A DNA stretch of 64,000 bases from Undibacterium pigrum (GCF_003201815.1 NZ_QJKB01000003.1:496001-560000); one strand, 5' to 3'. Numbered from the stretch's first letter, positions 27,577-36,662 are shown. Notes: generated by a model from the letters alone, not told the origin. A program made the numbers and translations.

Positions 27577-27578
27577 TC

Positions 27579-29045
27579 ATGCGAGACGCTACATATGATG
27601 TGGTGATATGCAATGCCCTGGTCTATGACGGCAGCGGCTGCGCGCCCTACCCTGCCGACATAGGAATACGCGAGCAAAAGATCGCTGCCATCGCCACCCC
27701 TGCCAGCCTTGGCGGGCAGCACATCATAGATGCCAGGGGCATGGCCGTGGCACCCGGCTTTATCGATGTACATACTCATGATGACAGAGTAGTCTTGCAA
27801 CAACCCGCCATGCAGCCCAAGCTCACGCAAGGCGTGACGACAGTCATCACCGGCAATTGCGGCATCAGCCTTGCACCTTTGAAGGCCATTGCTGCCGTGC
27901 CTGCTCCCCTGTCACTGATAGGCACACAAAAAGACTACCAGTTTGCCAGCGTTGCCGACTATGCCGCAGCCGTCACAATTGCTGAGCCTGCAGTCAATGT
28001 CGGCATGCTGATAGGCCACTCCACCCTGCGTGTGAATGCCATGGCAGACTGGACAGGCCCAGCCAGCACCACAGAAATCAGCAAGATGCAAACCCTGCTG
28101 GCAGAGGGCATGCAGGCTGGGGCACTGGGTTTCAGTTCTGGCCTGTTCTACCAGACCAGCAAGGCGGCAGACAATGCCGAAGTCATCGCCCTGGCCACGA
28201 TCGCTGCTCAGGCTGGTGGGGTCTACACCTCGCATATACGTGATGAATACAATGGCGTCATGGATGCCCTGGCAGAAGCCTGCGATGCCGGGCAAGCAGC
28301 GCAATTGCCAGTCATACTCTCTCATCACAAATGCGCAGGCCCGGCCAACTGGGGGCGCACGAGCGAAACACTGGCGTATATCAGCGAACGTCGCCGCACC
28401 CAGGCTGTGGGGCTGGATGCCTACCCCTATGCCGCCGGTTCCACCGTGCTTGACCCAGACTACGTCGATGGTGTCATACGCATCATGGTGACGTTTTCTG
28501 AACCTTACCCGGCCATGTCGGGACGCGATCTGTCCGATATTGCTGCTGAATGGCAGGTCGGTCAAAAAGAAGCCGCGCGCCGCCTGCATCCTGCCGGTGC
28601 CGTGTATTTCCAGATGCGGGAAGATGATGTACAACGCGTGCTCAGCTATCCGCATACCATGATAGGCTCTGATGGCCTGCCACATGATGAGCATCCACAT
28701 CCACGCCTGTGGGGCGCTTTCCCGCGGGTACTTGGCCACTACGTGCGCGAAGAAAAACTCTTCAGTCTGGCTGAAGCGATACGCCGCATGACGAGCTTGT
28801 CCGCTGATCATTTTGGTCTACAACAACGTGGCCGCATCGCCTGCGGCTGCTGGGCCGACCTGGTGATTTTTGATCCAGACACAATAAGTGACGCCGCCAC
28901 TTTTGCACAGCCCAAACAGGCGGCCAAAGGTGTGCTGTGGGTACTGGTGAATGGCGCAATCGCTATGGCAGACGGTAAGCTGACCGGCAAACGTGCTGGC
29001 AAGGTTTTACGCAGGCAGGATGAACGTTACAACCGTAACGACTAA
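27579..29045 (+). CDS. N-acyl-D-amino-acid deacylase (D-aminoacylase)
   Basis: A 488-residue amidohydrolase. Metal motif VHTHDD (His65, His67), then TGNCGISLAP with the family's zinc-ligand Cys94, the central TSHIRDEYNGVMDALAEA and ILSHHKCAGPANWGRT segments, and MIGSDGLPHDEHPHPRLWGAFPRVLGHYVRE late in the protein. These are hallmark D-aminoacylase motifs. It cleaves N-acyl groups from D-amino acids. Two bases separate it from the PLP enzyme, and it is the last gene of the operon, before a terminator. Deacetylation of an N-acetyl-2-amino aldonate is my proposal. Confidence 0.9.
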   Translation: MRDATYDVVICNALVYDGSGCAPYPADIGIREQKIAAIATPASLGGQHIIDARGMAVAPGFIDVHTHDDRVVLQQPAMQPKLTQGVTTVITGNCGISLAPLKAIAAVPAPLSLIGTQKDYQFASVADYAAAVTIAEPAVNVGMLIGHSTLRVNAMADWTGPASTTEISKMQTLLAEGMQAGALGFSSGLFYQTSKAADNAEVIALATIAAQAGGVYTSHIRDEYNGVMDALAEACDAGQAAQLPVILSHHKCAGPANWGRTSETLAYISERRRTQAVGLDAYPYAAGSTVLDPDYVDGVIRIMVTFSEPYPAMSGRDLSDIAAEWQVGQKEAARRLHPAGAVYFQMREDDVQRVLSYPHTMIGSDGLPHDEHPHPRLWGAFPRVLGHYVREEKLFSLAEAIRRMTSLSADHFGLQQRGRIACGCWADLVIFDPDTISDAATFAQPKQAAKGVLWVLVNGAIAMADGKLTGKRAGKVLRRQDERYNRND

Positions 29046-29068
29046 ATTTATGATGGGTTTCGTATTGG

Positions 29069-29093
29069 GCAGGATGCGCATGGCGCACCCTGC
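29069..29093 (+). terminator. Terminator of the dgoK-deacylase operon
   Basis: GCAGGATGCGC pairs with GCGCACCCTGC around ATG (one G.T-type mismatch), and an A/T-rich tract with eight T (from 29103) follows. It lies 24 bp past the deacylase stop and closes an operon of about 10.6 kb. Confidence 0.75.
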
Positions 29094-29142
29094 ATGTCAT
29101 TTATTTTTTTTTGAAAAAAACCAAAAATCTCACAGATGAAGA

Positions 29143-30267
29143 TTATTTTTCCACCTTGAGTTTCCATACACGTATGTTGTCAAGCGCATTTGATCGCTGC
29201 TGGGTGGTGAGTTGTTTTTCAATTGAATCTATTACTTTAAGCTGCCCCTCATTCTTGATATCTGCAAGTTTCATCCAGAAATAAGCCTCTTCATAATCTC
29301 TGTGCGTTCCCCTGCCAAGCGCATGCAAAGTCCCTAGATTGTACATACCGTCAGGGTATCCTTGTTCTGCACTCTTCTTTAGCCAATAAAAAGCTTGCTT
29401 GTCATCTTGCACGGTACCCTGTCCCTTAAAATGCATCATGCCCAGACTATGCTGTGCTGCTAAATGACCCAAATTGGCAGCCTTACTGAACAAGGAAAAG
29501 GCTTTCTTTTCATCTTTGGGCACACCTATGCCCTGCAGATACATCACCCCCAGGTTCTGCATTGCCTCTTTTGAATTCTGTTCAACAGCCTTGTTATACC
29601 AGTACAAGGCTTTTTGATGATCTCTGGTGAAATTTTTTCCATTCCCATACAGATAAGCCAGATTAACCTGTGCCGCCACATCGCCCTGTGTAGCTGCTTT
29701 AAGGTACCAGGATGCTGCCAGTGCTTCATTCTTTGCAATGCCGATGCCGTGAGCGTATATATCACCAACGATACTCTGTGCCACGACATCACCCTGCTCC
29801 GCCGCCTTGGTATACCAGTACAATGATCGTTGCTCATCTTTGGCGACACCTTCACCACGGGCATACATCTCTCCCATAAGAAACTGTGCATCAAGTTCGC
29901 CTTGCTCCGCAGCCTTCAGATACAAGACCGCAGCCCGCTTTTTATCTTGCGCCACACCACGGCCATGGTCATACATCCATCCCAGTTTTAATTGGCCGCT
30001 GGCAAAACCCTGGTCTGAAGCTTTTTTGTACCAGGCAATCGCCTGCTGGTCACTGGCAACAACACCTAAACCATTTTGGTACAACCAACCCAGATTGGAT
30101 TGGGCATTGGCATTGCCTTTTTCAGCCAGTTTTTTAAAACCAGTAAACGCACCCGCGTAATCCTTACGACCAAAGGCATCAAAGGATTCTTGAAATGTCT
30201 GCGCATAAACCCCCATGCCAGCAAGCATGGCACATGAAACGATCAATATCTTGAAAAAAATCTTCAT
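29143..30267 (-). CDS. Secreted Sel1-repeat protein
   Basis: A 374-residue protein with a signal peptide (MKIFFKILIVSCAMLAGMGVYA) and about eight tandem Sel1-like repeats of 36 residues, each with the pattern AQxxLGxxYxxGxGV (for example NAQSNLGWLYQNGLGV, SGQLKLGWMYDHGRGV, DAQFLMGEMYARGEGV). A basic C-terminal segment closes the solenoid. Sel1 proteins act as binding scaffolds; the partner is unknown. Its ATG abuts the stop of the methyltransferase gene, so the two are co-transcribed. Confidence 0.88.
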   Translation of the reverse strand: MKIFFKILIVSCAMLAGMGVYAQTFQESFDAFGRKDYAGAFTGFKKLAEKGNANAQSNLGWLYQNGLGVVASDQQAIAWYKKASDQGFASGQLKLGWMYDHGRGVAQDKKRAAVLYLKAAEQGELDAQFLMGEMYARGEGVAKDEQRSLYWYTKAAEQGDVVAQSIVGDIYAHGIGIAKNEALAASWYLKAATQGDVAAQVNLAYLYGNGKNFTRDHQKALYWYNKAVEQNSKEAMQNLGVMYLQGIGVPKDEKKAFSLFSKAANLGHLAAQHSLGMMHFKGQGTVQDDKQAFYWLKKSAEQGYPDGMYNLGTLHALGRGTHRDYEEAYFWMKLADIKNEGQLKVIDSIEKQLTTQQRSNALDNIRVWKLKVEK

Positions 30268-31092
30268 CTATGCCAGCCCCGGTTTCCTTGCCGTATGCAC
30301 CGCCACTATTCCCAGCGACAGTCGTTCAAACTGGATGTCGCTAAAGCCCATTTCCCGCATTTCTGCGGCGAGTTGTTCTGCGCCAGGAAATTCGCGTACA
30401 CCGTGCAACAAGTATTTATAGGCCGATGCGTCACCGCCCGTGGCTATCCAGCCTATGGCCGGGGTGCAGATGGCCATATACATCAGGTAGGCACGGTGTA
30501 GCCATGCCGGGCGTATATTCGAGGCCTCAAGGATGATAAGGCGGCCACCAGGGCGCAAAACCCGCAAGGCTTCTTGCAGGGCCAGATGACGCTGGCAGAT
30601 TTTTAGCCCCAGTGAAATCGAATAGGCATCCACGCTGCCGCTCGCAATGTCAGGCATGCTGTGCATGTCGAGCTGACTGAGGCGGACTTGTTCACCATGC
30701 TGGCCCAGCTTGCTTTGCGCAATCGCCAGCATTTGCGGGCTGATGTCGGAGGCAATGATACGGCGGCTGGCTGGTATCTGTTTTTTCAGCACACGCAACA
30801 TGATGTCACCTGTACCCGTTGCACCATCCAGCAGAGTTTGCCATTCTTCCTGCGCGATAATGTCGGCGACCCTTCGCTTCCACATCCTGTGTATGCCAAA
30901 GCTGAACAGGTCGCACAGCCTGTCATAACGGCTGGCAATGCGGCCAAAGACGTCGTCGCTTTGGGCTACGAATTCTGCAGCATTGCCGGATGGTCGTGCA
31001 GGCATTTGTTCGGGCATGATGGCAATAAGAATAGAAATAAATCCTGAGTGTAGCGCATCAGGAATGACAAGTCTCATTTTTGGCGACACCAC
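30268..31092 (-). CDS. UbiE-like class I SAM-dependent methyltransferase
   Basis: Up to 274 residues. It opens with the UbiE-like DDVFGRIASRYDRLCDLFSFGIHRMWKRR, then motif I LLDGATGTGDI, IIASDISPQML, and RVLRPGGRLIILEASNIRPAW. The order matches ubiquinone/menaquinone C-methyltransferases, but usual UbiE motifs such as VFGFRNVT are replaced (YSISLGLKIC) and it is coupled to a Sel1 gene instead of ubiJ/ubiB. It is more likely a paralogue than the housekeeping enzyme. The start is unsure: 31092, 31077 or 31017 are possible, and none has a strong ribosome site. Confidence 0.75.
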   Translation of the reverse strand: MVSPKMRLVIPDALHSGFISILIAIMPEQMPARPSGNAAEFVAQSDDVFGRIASRYDRLCDLFSFGIHRMWKRRVADIIAQEEWQTLLDGATGTGDIMLRVLKKQIPASRRIIASDISPQMLAIAQSKLGQHGEQVRLSQLDMHSMPDIASGSVDAYSISLGLKICQRHLALQEALRVLRPGGRLIILEASNIRPAWLHRAYLMYMAICTPAIGWIATGGDASAYKYLLHGVREFPGAEQLAAEMREMGFSDIQFERLSLGIVAVHTARKPGLA

Positions 31093-31186
31093 ACTATCAA
31101 TTCATTTATGCTAAGCTCAATGCCCTCCTTGATGCGTGCTGCAAAGGAAAGATAAGTCATATACAAATAATGAGTAAAGCCGTCAG

Positions 31187-31603
31187 ATGAACTATCCGCA
31201 ATTTTACTGTCACTGGATGCAGACAATCGGACTGGATATCTCAGCCATGCCGGATGCTGCGCAAAGATTAAGTCCCGGCACACCCAGCTTGCCGCTTGCA
31301 CTGCTGACCTACTACCAGTGCGCAGGCAATAGCGCGATCAATACTGCATACAATCAACTCCTGTCACCTGAGGATATCTATCAGGAACAGGGCTACCTGA
31401 TTTTCATGCATGAAAACCAGGGTGTGGTGGACTGGGGTATACGCCTGCAAGACCTGGAACAAGCCAACCCCATAGTCTGGCAAAGAAATAATGATGAGCA
31501 GGCCTGGTATGCAGAGGATTATCAACTCAGCAGTTTCTTGATGGCCAACTGGTATTGGGCAGAGTTTGGCGAAGAAAAGCCTGAAGAATTTTTCAGGCTG
31601 TAG
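31187..31603 (+). CDS. SMI1/KNR4 (SUKH)-like protein
   Basis: A 138-residue protein with the SUKH layout: LPLALLTYYQCAGN, NQLLSPEDIY, YLIFMHENQGVVDWGIRLQDLEQANPIVW, and YQLSSFLMANWYW. The ENQ...WGI...NPxVW series is typical. SUKH proteins are frequent immunity proteins of contact-dependent toxins but also occur alone, as here; no toxin gene is adjacent. Confidence 0.65.
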   Translation: MNYPQFYCHWMQTIGLDISAMPDAAQRLSPGTPSLPLALLTYYQCAGNSAINTAYNQLLSPEDIYQEQGYLIFMHENQGVVDWGIRLQDLEQANPIVWQRNNDEQAWYAEDYQLSSFLMANWYWAEFGEEKPEEFFRL

Positions 31604-31650
31604 ACTGGCAAAAAAACAAATAAACTTTGTGAACCATCACCACGGAATAA

Positions 31651-31701
31651 GACCAAAAATCTCACTGCAGAGGCACTGAGGCACAGAGATGGCACAGAGG
31701 C
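31651..31701. repeat. Half copy of the CACAGAG-type repeat
   Basis: GACCAAAAATCTCACTGCAGAGGCACTGAG, then GCACAGAGATGGCACAGAGG: one arm of the element seen at 22.4 and 25.0 kb, without the matching inverted arm. It sits just past the SUKH gene and next to the stop of the minus-strand PEP-mutase gene. Confidence 0.55.
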
Positions 31702-31711
31702 CTGAAATTCT

Positions 31712-32545
31712 TCAAGCAAACAATTCTTCCGCTTCCGCAAACCCGTAAAAACTACGTTCCATGTTTTGCCAGCTACCTGTCTTCCTGGCTTCTTCTGCAA
31801 TATCACGCACTGTACCCATCACTGCCAGCATGGGGCAGACACCGAGGCTGACGCGACTGGCACCGGCCTGGAACAAATCCTGTGCTACCGGTGCACCCGG
31901 CATGGCCATGATATTGATGGGTCCCTTTATAGCTTGCGCCAGAAGCGCAATAATAGTCAGATCAGCCAGGGCCGGTATAAAGACCATGTCAGCACCGGCT
32001 GCCAGATAGGCTCTACCACGCTGTATGCTCATCGCTATGCGTGTCTCGATACCCTCACCCAGGCCAAGCAGGAAAGTATCCGTGCGGGCATTGATCCACA
32101 AAGGCAGGCCAGCCTGGTCTGCTGCCTGTCTTGCTGCCGCGATGCGTGCGCATTGGGCATCCACAGCAAACAAAGGCTCGCTGGAAGAACCATGGCTATT
32201 GTCTTCAAGATTGACGCCGACTGCACCGGCAGCGATGACTTGCCTGATGGTTTCTGCTACCGCTTCTGGCGCAGCACCATAGCCTGCCTCGATATCAGCA
32301 TTGACAGGCATATCGACTGACCTGGCGATGGCGGCTATCTGCGTCATCATGCTATCGCGTCCTATCAACTCGGCATCGCAAAAGCCTTGCGCATATGCGA
32401 TGCCGCCGCTGGTCGTACCGAGAGCAGGAAAACCTGCTTTGGCAAAAATGCGGGCGCTGGCGATGTCCCAGGCATTGGCCAGCATGAACTGGCCCTGCTG
32501 GTTCAATCGACGAAATTGCAGGGCCAGTTTGATTTGGTGTTGCAT
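31712..32545 (-). CDS. Isocitrate lyase/PEP mutase family protein
   Basis: 277 residues from ATG 32545, chosen because AAGGAG lies seven bases upstream; a frame back to 32593 exists. Barrel motifs: ANAWDIASARIFAKAGFPALGTTSGGIAYAQGF, DMPVNADIEAGYG (Mg2+/substrate region), GAVGVNLEDN, INARTDTFLLG, and GADMVFIPALAD. The family covers oxaloacetate decarboxylase, 2-methylisocitrate lyase and C-P bond mutases, and lacks here the full KKCGH catalytic loop of isocitrate lyases. The substrate is unknown. Confidence 0.85.
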   Translation of the reverse strand: MQHQIKLALQFRRLNQQGQFMLANAWDIASARIFAKAGFPALGTTSGGIAYAQGFCDAELIGRDSMMTQIAAIARSVDMPVNADIEAGYGAAPEAVAETIRQVIAAGAVGVNLEDNSHGSSSEPLFAVDAQCARIAAARQAADQAGLPLWINARTDTFLLGLGEGIETRIAMSIQRGRAYLAAGADMVFIPALADLTIIALLAQAIKGPINIMAMPGAPVAQDLFQAGASRVSLGVCPMLAVMGTVRDIAEEARKTGSWQNMERSFYGFAEAEELFA

Positions 32546-32711
32546 GGAGGGCTCCTTTGCTGTGCTTGAAAGTTGCGCATTGTTCCATGACATGGTGCGC
32601 CAGACTGGCAGCTTTCGGCCCTTGTAATTTTCACACTATCCCAGGTTTACCCCCATTACATGGCGGGTATAAGGATGCGATACTATGCCTTCTTTCACCT
32701 GACTTCACCCA

Positions 32712-33164
32712 ATGAAAAAGATAATACCCAAAGTACTGGCACTCGACCTTGAAGGAACACTGATTTCAAACGCCATGAGCCAGATTCCACGCCCTGGCCT
32801 GTTTGAATTTCTGGAACGTTGCGCTGTACTTTTCCCCAGACTGGTAATGTTCACGACAGTCAATGAAGACAAGTTCCGGCACATCGCCCGGCTGCTGGTG
32901 GAAGAAGGCAAGGCACCTGCATGGTTTGCCCATATTGAATACGTGAACTTGCAAGGCGACACCAAGAATCTCGAATTTATACCGGATGCCATAGTGGAAG
33001 AAAGCATCCTGGTCGATGATTTTGAAATCTATGTCCATCCCGGCCAGGCTGCGCAATGGATGCAGATAGAATTTTTTGATTATCCCTATTCTGAAGAAGA
33101 CCAGGGATTGTTTAACATGCTGGCAAAGCTCGAAGCCGTATTTAAAAATCCTGGCAGCAAGTAA
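32712..33164 (+). CDS. HAD-like protein, NIF/FCP-type
   Basis: A 150-residue protein whose opening VLALDLEGTLISN matches HAD motif I with Asp12 as nucleophile, but with Glu14 in place of the usual second Asp. LVMFTTVNEDKFRHIARLLVEEG and ESILVDDFEIYVHPGQAAQWMQI fill motifs II and IV. Cap-less, as in NLI-interacting-factor phosphatases. The Asp-to-Glu change may alter phosphatase activity. No operon partner. Confidence 0.72.
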   Translation: MKKIIPKVLALDLEGTLISNAMSQIPRPGLFEFLERCAVLFPRLVMFTTVNEDKFRHIARLLVEEGKAPAWFAHIEYVNLQGDTKNLEFIPDAIVEESILVDDFEIYVHPGQAAQWMQIEFFDYPYSEEDQGLFNMLAKLEAVFKNPGSK

Positions 33165-33178
33165 CTAGCCAGAAAAGT

Positions 33179-33269
33179 GTAGGAGCGGCTTTAGCCGCGA
33201 AGATTTTTCCCAGGAAGCATATGCCATGTGTGCTTAGTAAACCCGGTTCGCGGCTGAAGCCGCTCCTGC
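33179..33269. repeat. REP-like inverted pair (TAGGAGCGGCTTTAGCCGCGAA type)
   Basis: The left arm 33179-33201 and right arm 33247-33269 are near-perfect reverse complements, each itself a small palindrome (AGCGGCTTTAGCCGC). This is the REP/BIME type well known from pseudomonads and xanthomonads. It lies downstream of the HAD gene and may also act as a terminator. Confidence 0.75.
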
Positions 33270-33375
33270 AAAGGAAGGCCGCATATTTGTCCGAATCAAT
33301 CTCAGACGAAATGACGTAGCCTCTGCTATTTTTTAGAATTGATTTTTCGAATCTGGACTTGAACAAAGATTTCTT

Positions 33376-34047
33376 TTATTTTTTTGCTTCACATGAATTT
33401 TCAGTTTCATCAAGCAGCTTATATTTCACATAAAAGAAACTCTCATACAGCAATGCCTGGCTTTTTGAACGCCAGCTGACATAGCGGCTTGTCGGTGTAG
33501 CCGCAGAGATGGCATTGATATGCAAATCATTTGCCATCGTCATTGCCCGCTTCATGTGCAAGGGGTCACTGACTATCAGCACTTTTTGCAGTTTGTTTTC
33601 CTGCATGAGCTGACAAGCCTGCACCAGGTTTTGCCAGGTATTGGTCGAGGCTTCTTCTATCAAAATTTGCGTTGCAGGAACACCTTCAGCAATCGCGTAC
33701 TGACGGGCAGCGGCTGATTCTGACAGACTATCACCTTCACTCAAGCCGCCTGTAAAAATCAGGTAAGAGACATGGCCAGTTTTATATAGCTGTATACCGT
33801 GCTTGATACGCTCAGCAAATACTGGCGAAGGCTTATCTTTCCAGACCGATGCTCCCAGTACTATCGCTGCATCCGCTTTGATATTTTCAGGCTCTGCAAA
33901 TTGCTGGCTCAGCAGTGCGGGGTAACTAGCGATATTCAGCACGACCAGAATAAAACCGGCCAGCAGCAGAAAAACCATCCACAAGATGAGGCGCATTATG
34001 CTGATTGTGCTGAAGTAGCGACGCAGCCCTGGCAAACGAGATATCAC
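33376..34047 (-). CDS. YdcF/SanA/ElyC-family membrane protein (DUF218)
   Basis: A 223-residue protein with one N-terminal membrane helix (about 15-40) and a DUF218 domain: DAAIVLGASVWKDKPSPVFAERIKHGIQLYKTGHVSYLIFTGG, EGVPATQILIEEASTNTWQNLVQA, KVLIVSDPLHMKRAMTMA. ElyC and SanA members affect envelope integrity and peptidoglycan/ECA lipid metabolism; the exact reaction is not established. It lies 11 bp past the stop of the preceding minus-strand gene. Confidence 0.85.
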   Translation of the reverse strand: MISRLPGLRRYFSTISIMRLILWMVFLLLAGFILVVLNIASYPALLSQQFAEPENIKADAAIVLGASVWKDKPSPVFAERIKHGIQLYKTGHVSYLIFTGGLSEGDSLSESAAARQYAIAEGVPATQILIEEASTNTWQNLVQACQLMQENKLQKVLIVSDPLHMKRAMTMANDLHINAISAATPTSRYVSWRSKSQALLYESFFYVKYKLLDETENSCEAKK

Positions 34048-34058
34048 TGGCTTCCGAT

Positions 34059-34757
34059 CTACTGCTTGCTGAGCACGCGCCAGGGCTTGCTGGTTTTGGG
34101 GTCGACAGGCAGGCGCTTTTCATTGCTCGCATAATCATCTTCAAACACCACCCATGCATTCCCCCGCTGGACCAGATACCAGAATGGCAGCTTGCGGCCT
34201 TCTACCCGCAGGGGTGTACCATACAAATCCAGTTCAGATAAATCCAGTGACAAACTTGCCCTGGCTGGCTTGCCATTGATGCTGAGTTTGCCATCCTGAA
34301 AACACCATTGCTCTTTTTCCTCGCTGACAAAACAACCTTGTATGATGCGCGCCAGATATAAATCAGCTTCTTTTTGAGCCAGGCTACCCAGGCGTTGATA
34401 TGGGCCCTGTTCTGCCCTGTGTTTGCCGTCACCAAGTAACCAGATTTTGTCGCCTTGCAGGCGCAGGCAATATTCTGTTTCATCACCTTCATGCCAGGCC
34501 AGGTTTTGCCTGATGCGGCCATCGCTGATGGTGAGGGCATTTTTTTGGCTGTCAGTGGCTGTCATGGCGGCAGTCCAGTTGCCATGTTTTTTCAGCAAAT
34601 CAAGGAAAGGGCTGCTACTCCAGTAGCCTTCCAGTTTTTTCAAACCGGCATCGCCAGTGCAAAGCTTGTCAGAAGCAGCCATGGCAGTTGATGCACAGAA
34701 CAGCATCAGCGCGATGCTGACTTTTTTGATGATGGAAGCCATGTTTGATTTTTTCAT
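34059..34757 (-). CDS. Exported hypothetical protein
   Basis: 232 residues from ATG 34757, which gives a signal peptide (KVSIALMLFCASTAMAA); an in-frame ATG at 34742 is also possible. The mature protein has six Cys, spaced SDKLCTGD, EYCLRLQGD, IQGCFVSEEKEQWCFQDGK, and several Trp, and reads as a beta-rich lipocalin-like or C-type fold. No family recognised. Its start overlaps the end of the next upstream gene by a few bases? (34768 stop, 34757 start: 10-bp gap), so an operon with the neighbours is likely. Confidence 0.6.
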   Translation of the reverse strand: MKKSNMASIIKKVSIALMLFCASTAMAASDKLCTGDAGLKKLEGYWSSSPFLDLLKKHGNWTAAMTATDSQKNALTISDGRIRQNLAWHEGDETEYCLRLQGDKIWLLGDGKHRAEQGPYQRLGSLAQKEADLYLARIIQGCFVSEEKEQWCFQDGKLSINGKPARASLSLDLSELDLYGTPLRVEGRKLPFWYLVQRGNAWVVFEDDYASNEKRLPVDPKTSKPWRVLSKQ

Positions 34758-34767
34758 CTTGAAGCTC

Positions 34768-35262
34768 TTATTCCATCGTGTGCAAGTAGTCAATCCAGAG
34801 TTGAAAGTAATGTTTCAATTCTGCTTTGCGTATATGGGTATCGGCATGATGGATTAAAAAATCGGCCTGGTTTTGTATTTTGTCCGCCAGCAGCATCTTC
34901 CTGACTTCTGGCAATATCCATCCCACATGCAAGTGCAGATCGTCTATACACCAGTCATCAGTATGTGGCTTGCACAAATAGGCATTGGCGGCACGGCGGT
35001 ATTCCATGACCAGCAATATCACCTCTGGCGCAAAAGTCGATGCCAACGGTGCGTATGTGACCAGGTCCTGATCTGCCTGAAACAGCGGGTGCAGGCAAAA
35101 AGCCTTTAAGGCATTTAGGCTGGCATCCAGGTTTATCATGACAGCCAGGCCATCATCGATATGCTTCATCAGCAATTCCTGGCTGCGCCCGGCACGACGT
35201 TCGCCATAGACTTTGCTGACTTCCTGGTATTCCCTGGTTTCTGTGATTATGTGTTGTAACAC
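34768..35262 (-). CDS. Hypothetical helical protein, 164 residues
   Basis: Begins at GTG 35262 behind AGG. Mostly helical, no signal peptide: ITETREYQEVSKVYGERRAGRSQELLMKHIDDGLAVMINLDASLNALKAFCLHPLFQADQDL. This opening resembles hypothetical proteins distantly like HD-type RelA/SpoT hydrolase helices (the RRAGRSQELLMKHIDDG stretch), but no HD pair is visible. Function unknown; leads a probable operon with the exported protein and the YdcF protein. Confidence 0.55.
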   Translation of the reverse strand: MLQHIITETREYQEVSKVYGERRAGRSQELLMKHIDDGLAVMINLDASLNALKAFCLHPLFQADQDLVTYAPLASTFAPEVILLVMEYRRAANAYLCKPHTDDWCIDDLHLHVGWILPEVRKMLLADKIQNQADFLIHHADTHIRKAELKHYFQLWIDYLHTME

Positions 35263-35384
35263 TATGCTTGCCTGAAATTTTCCATGTTTATTTTTTCCAC
35301 CTGTGTGAATTTATGTAATAGATTTTAACAGAACAGCAAGGTCAAATCGCCTGACTCTGAGCTTGCTGTCAGATTAAGGACTGT

Positions 35385-36662
35385 TTAGTTGGTCTTCTTT
35401 GCCAGACTGACCGTCATCTTGATATCAAAGTCCAGTTGCTTATCAGGCGTTTCTTTTTGCAATGTGGCTGTTTGATTCAAGCCTGAGATGAGTTTTGGCT
35501 GTGCTACAAGTGCCCCATCTTTCTCAACTTTCATGTCGATGATGACGGCATCTTTGTACTGGCCTTCAGGCGCTGGCACCAGGGTAAAGCTGATATCCCA
35601 TTTGGCTTGCTGGCTTTTTGATGTCAGACCTATCCTGGCTTGCTTGCCCTGTTCAACGATGACGGTAGGAGTAAGTGTTTCGCCGCCCACACTGATATTG
35701 GTATTGACGAGATAGCTATCGGTGCCAGCTTTGATGGCCTCCTGTTTTTGCGCGGCTGGAGTAAGCACCACATTGGCTGGCGTAACGGCCCAGGCGCTGT
35801 AGGCGCTGGCAGCGCACAGACCGCTCAGCATGATATAGGCAACACTACGCTTAAACAGACCAGGTTTTGACTGTTGCAATTGCATGATTCTTTCCTTCAA
35901 AGGATGGTGGGAAGGCCAATGACAGGCCAGGGCGCTGGGGGTAATACTGAGCTGGGTTTTGAGCATGGCTTCGGCATAGGTACGCCTGGCTTGCGGCTCT
36001 TGTGCTATCACGAGTGCATCACAGGCCAGTTCCTGATCAAGACGAAAACTTCTGGCCGCGATATGCATCAGGGGATTGAACCAGAAAAGGCATTGCAGCA
36101 ATGCGCACAAGCTATTGGCAATGACATCACCGCGCCGTTTATGCATCAGTTCATGACGGATGATGAGCGCCTGTTCTGCCACACTATAACGTTCAAAAAA
36201 ATCTGCTGGCACGATGATTTTTGGTTTGAAGCAACCTGCAAGCGCAGGGCCAATATCATTATCACTGGCAAGATAAACACCCTCGCATTGAGTCAAAGTT
36301 CCCAAGCGACGCAAGAAACGCTGGTGCTGCATTCCAAACAGCAGCAACATACCAATACCACCTATCATCCAGGCGCTGACAAGCATGCTTGGCCAGATAC
36401 TGGCTGGTGCTATGGTTAGCAGAGGCACGCTGGCAATGATCTGGCTTGCCGGCGTGTCAGGCATCGCTGCCATATCCAGATATTGGCGATGCGGGAAAAG
36501 CATGGCAATCAAACTCAGAGGCAAAATGCCCCATAGCTGATAGGCGATACTGGCACCCGCCAGCTTACGCAAGCTTTGCCGCACTAACAGAATGAAGACA
36601 ATCAGGACGCTGGTGACCAGGCAGGCCAGCATGGCAGGCTGCAATAAATTATTCATCATCAT
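35385..36662 (-). CDS. BlaR1/MecR1-type M56 membrane metallopeptidase
   Basis: A 425-residue sensor-protease. Four N-terminal helices surround the M56 zinc motif IIRHELMHKRRGD (His170, Glu171, His174). A further helix (about 272-295) leads to a periplasmic domain of about 130 residues that is not a penicillin-binding domain, so the signal is unlikely to be beta-lactam acylation of a PBP-like domain. It would cleave or trigger cleavage of the BlaI-type repressor whose gene overlaps it by 14 bp. Confidence 0.85.
   Translation of the reverse strand: MMMNNLLQPAMLACLVTSVLIVFILLVRQSLRKLAGASIAYQLWGILPLSLIAMLFPHRQYLDMAAMPDTPASQIIASVPLLTIAPASIWPSMLVSAWMIGGIGMLLLFGMQHQRFLRRLGTLTQCEGVYLASDNDIGPALAGCFKPKIIVPADFFERYSVAEQALIIRHELMHKRRGDVIANSLCALLQCLFWFNPLMHIAARSFRLDQELACDALVIAQEPQARRTYAEAMLKTQLSITPSALACHWPSHHPLKERIMQLQQSKPGLFKRSVAYIMLSGLCAASAYSAWAVTPANVVLTPAAQKQEAIKAGTDSYLVNTNISVGGETLTPTVIVEQGKQARIGLTSKSQQAKWDISFTLVPAPEGQYKDAVIIDMKVEKDGALVAQPKLISGLNQTATLQKETPDKQLDFDIKMTVSLAKKTN

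Noticed and set aside
26272-29045. Simple D-amino acid or peptidoglycan-stem recycling as the operon's role
   Set aside because: Kept as the main alternative, but it leaves DgoK, the sugar-type importer and the SDR unexplained.
17966-31701. CACAGAG repeats as a CRISPR array or satellite
   Set aside because: Units are irregular, have no unique spacers of constant length, and occur as inverted pairs at scattered loci.
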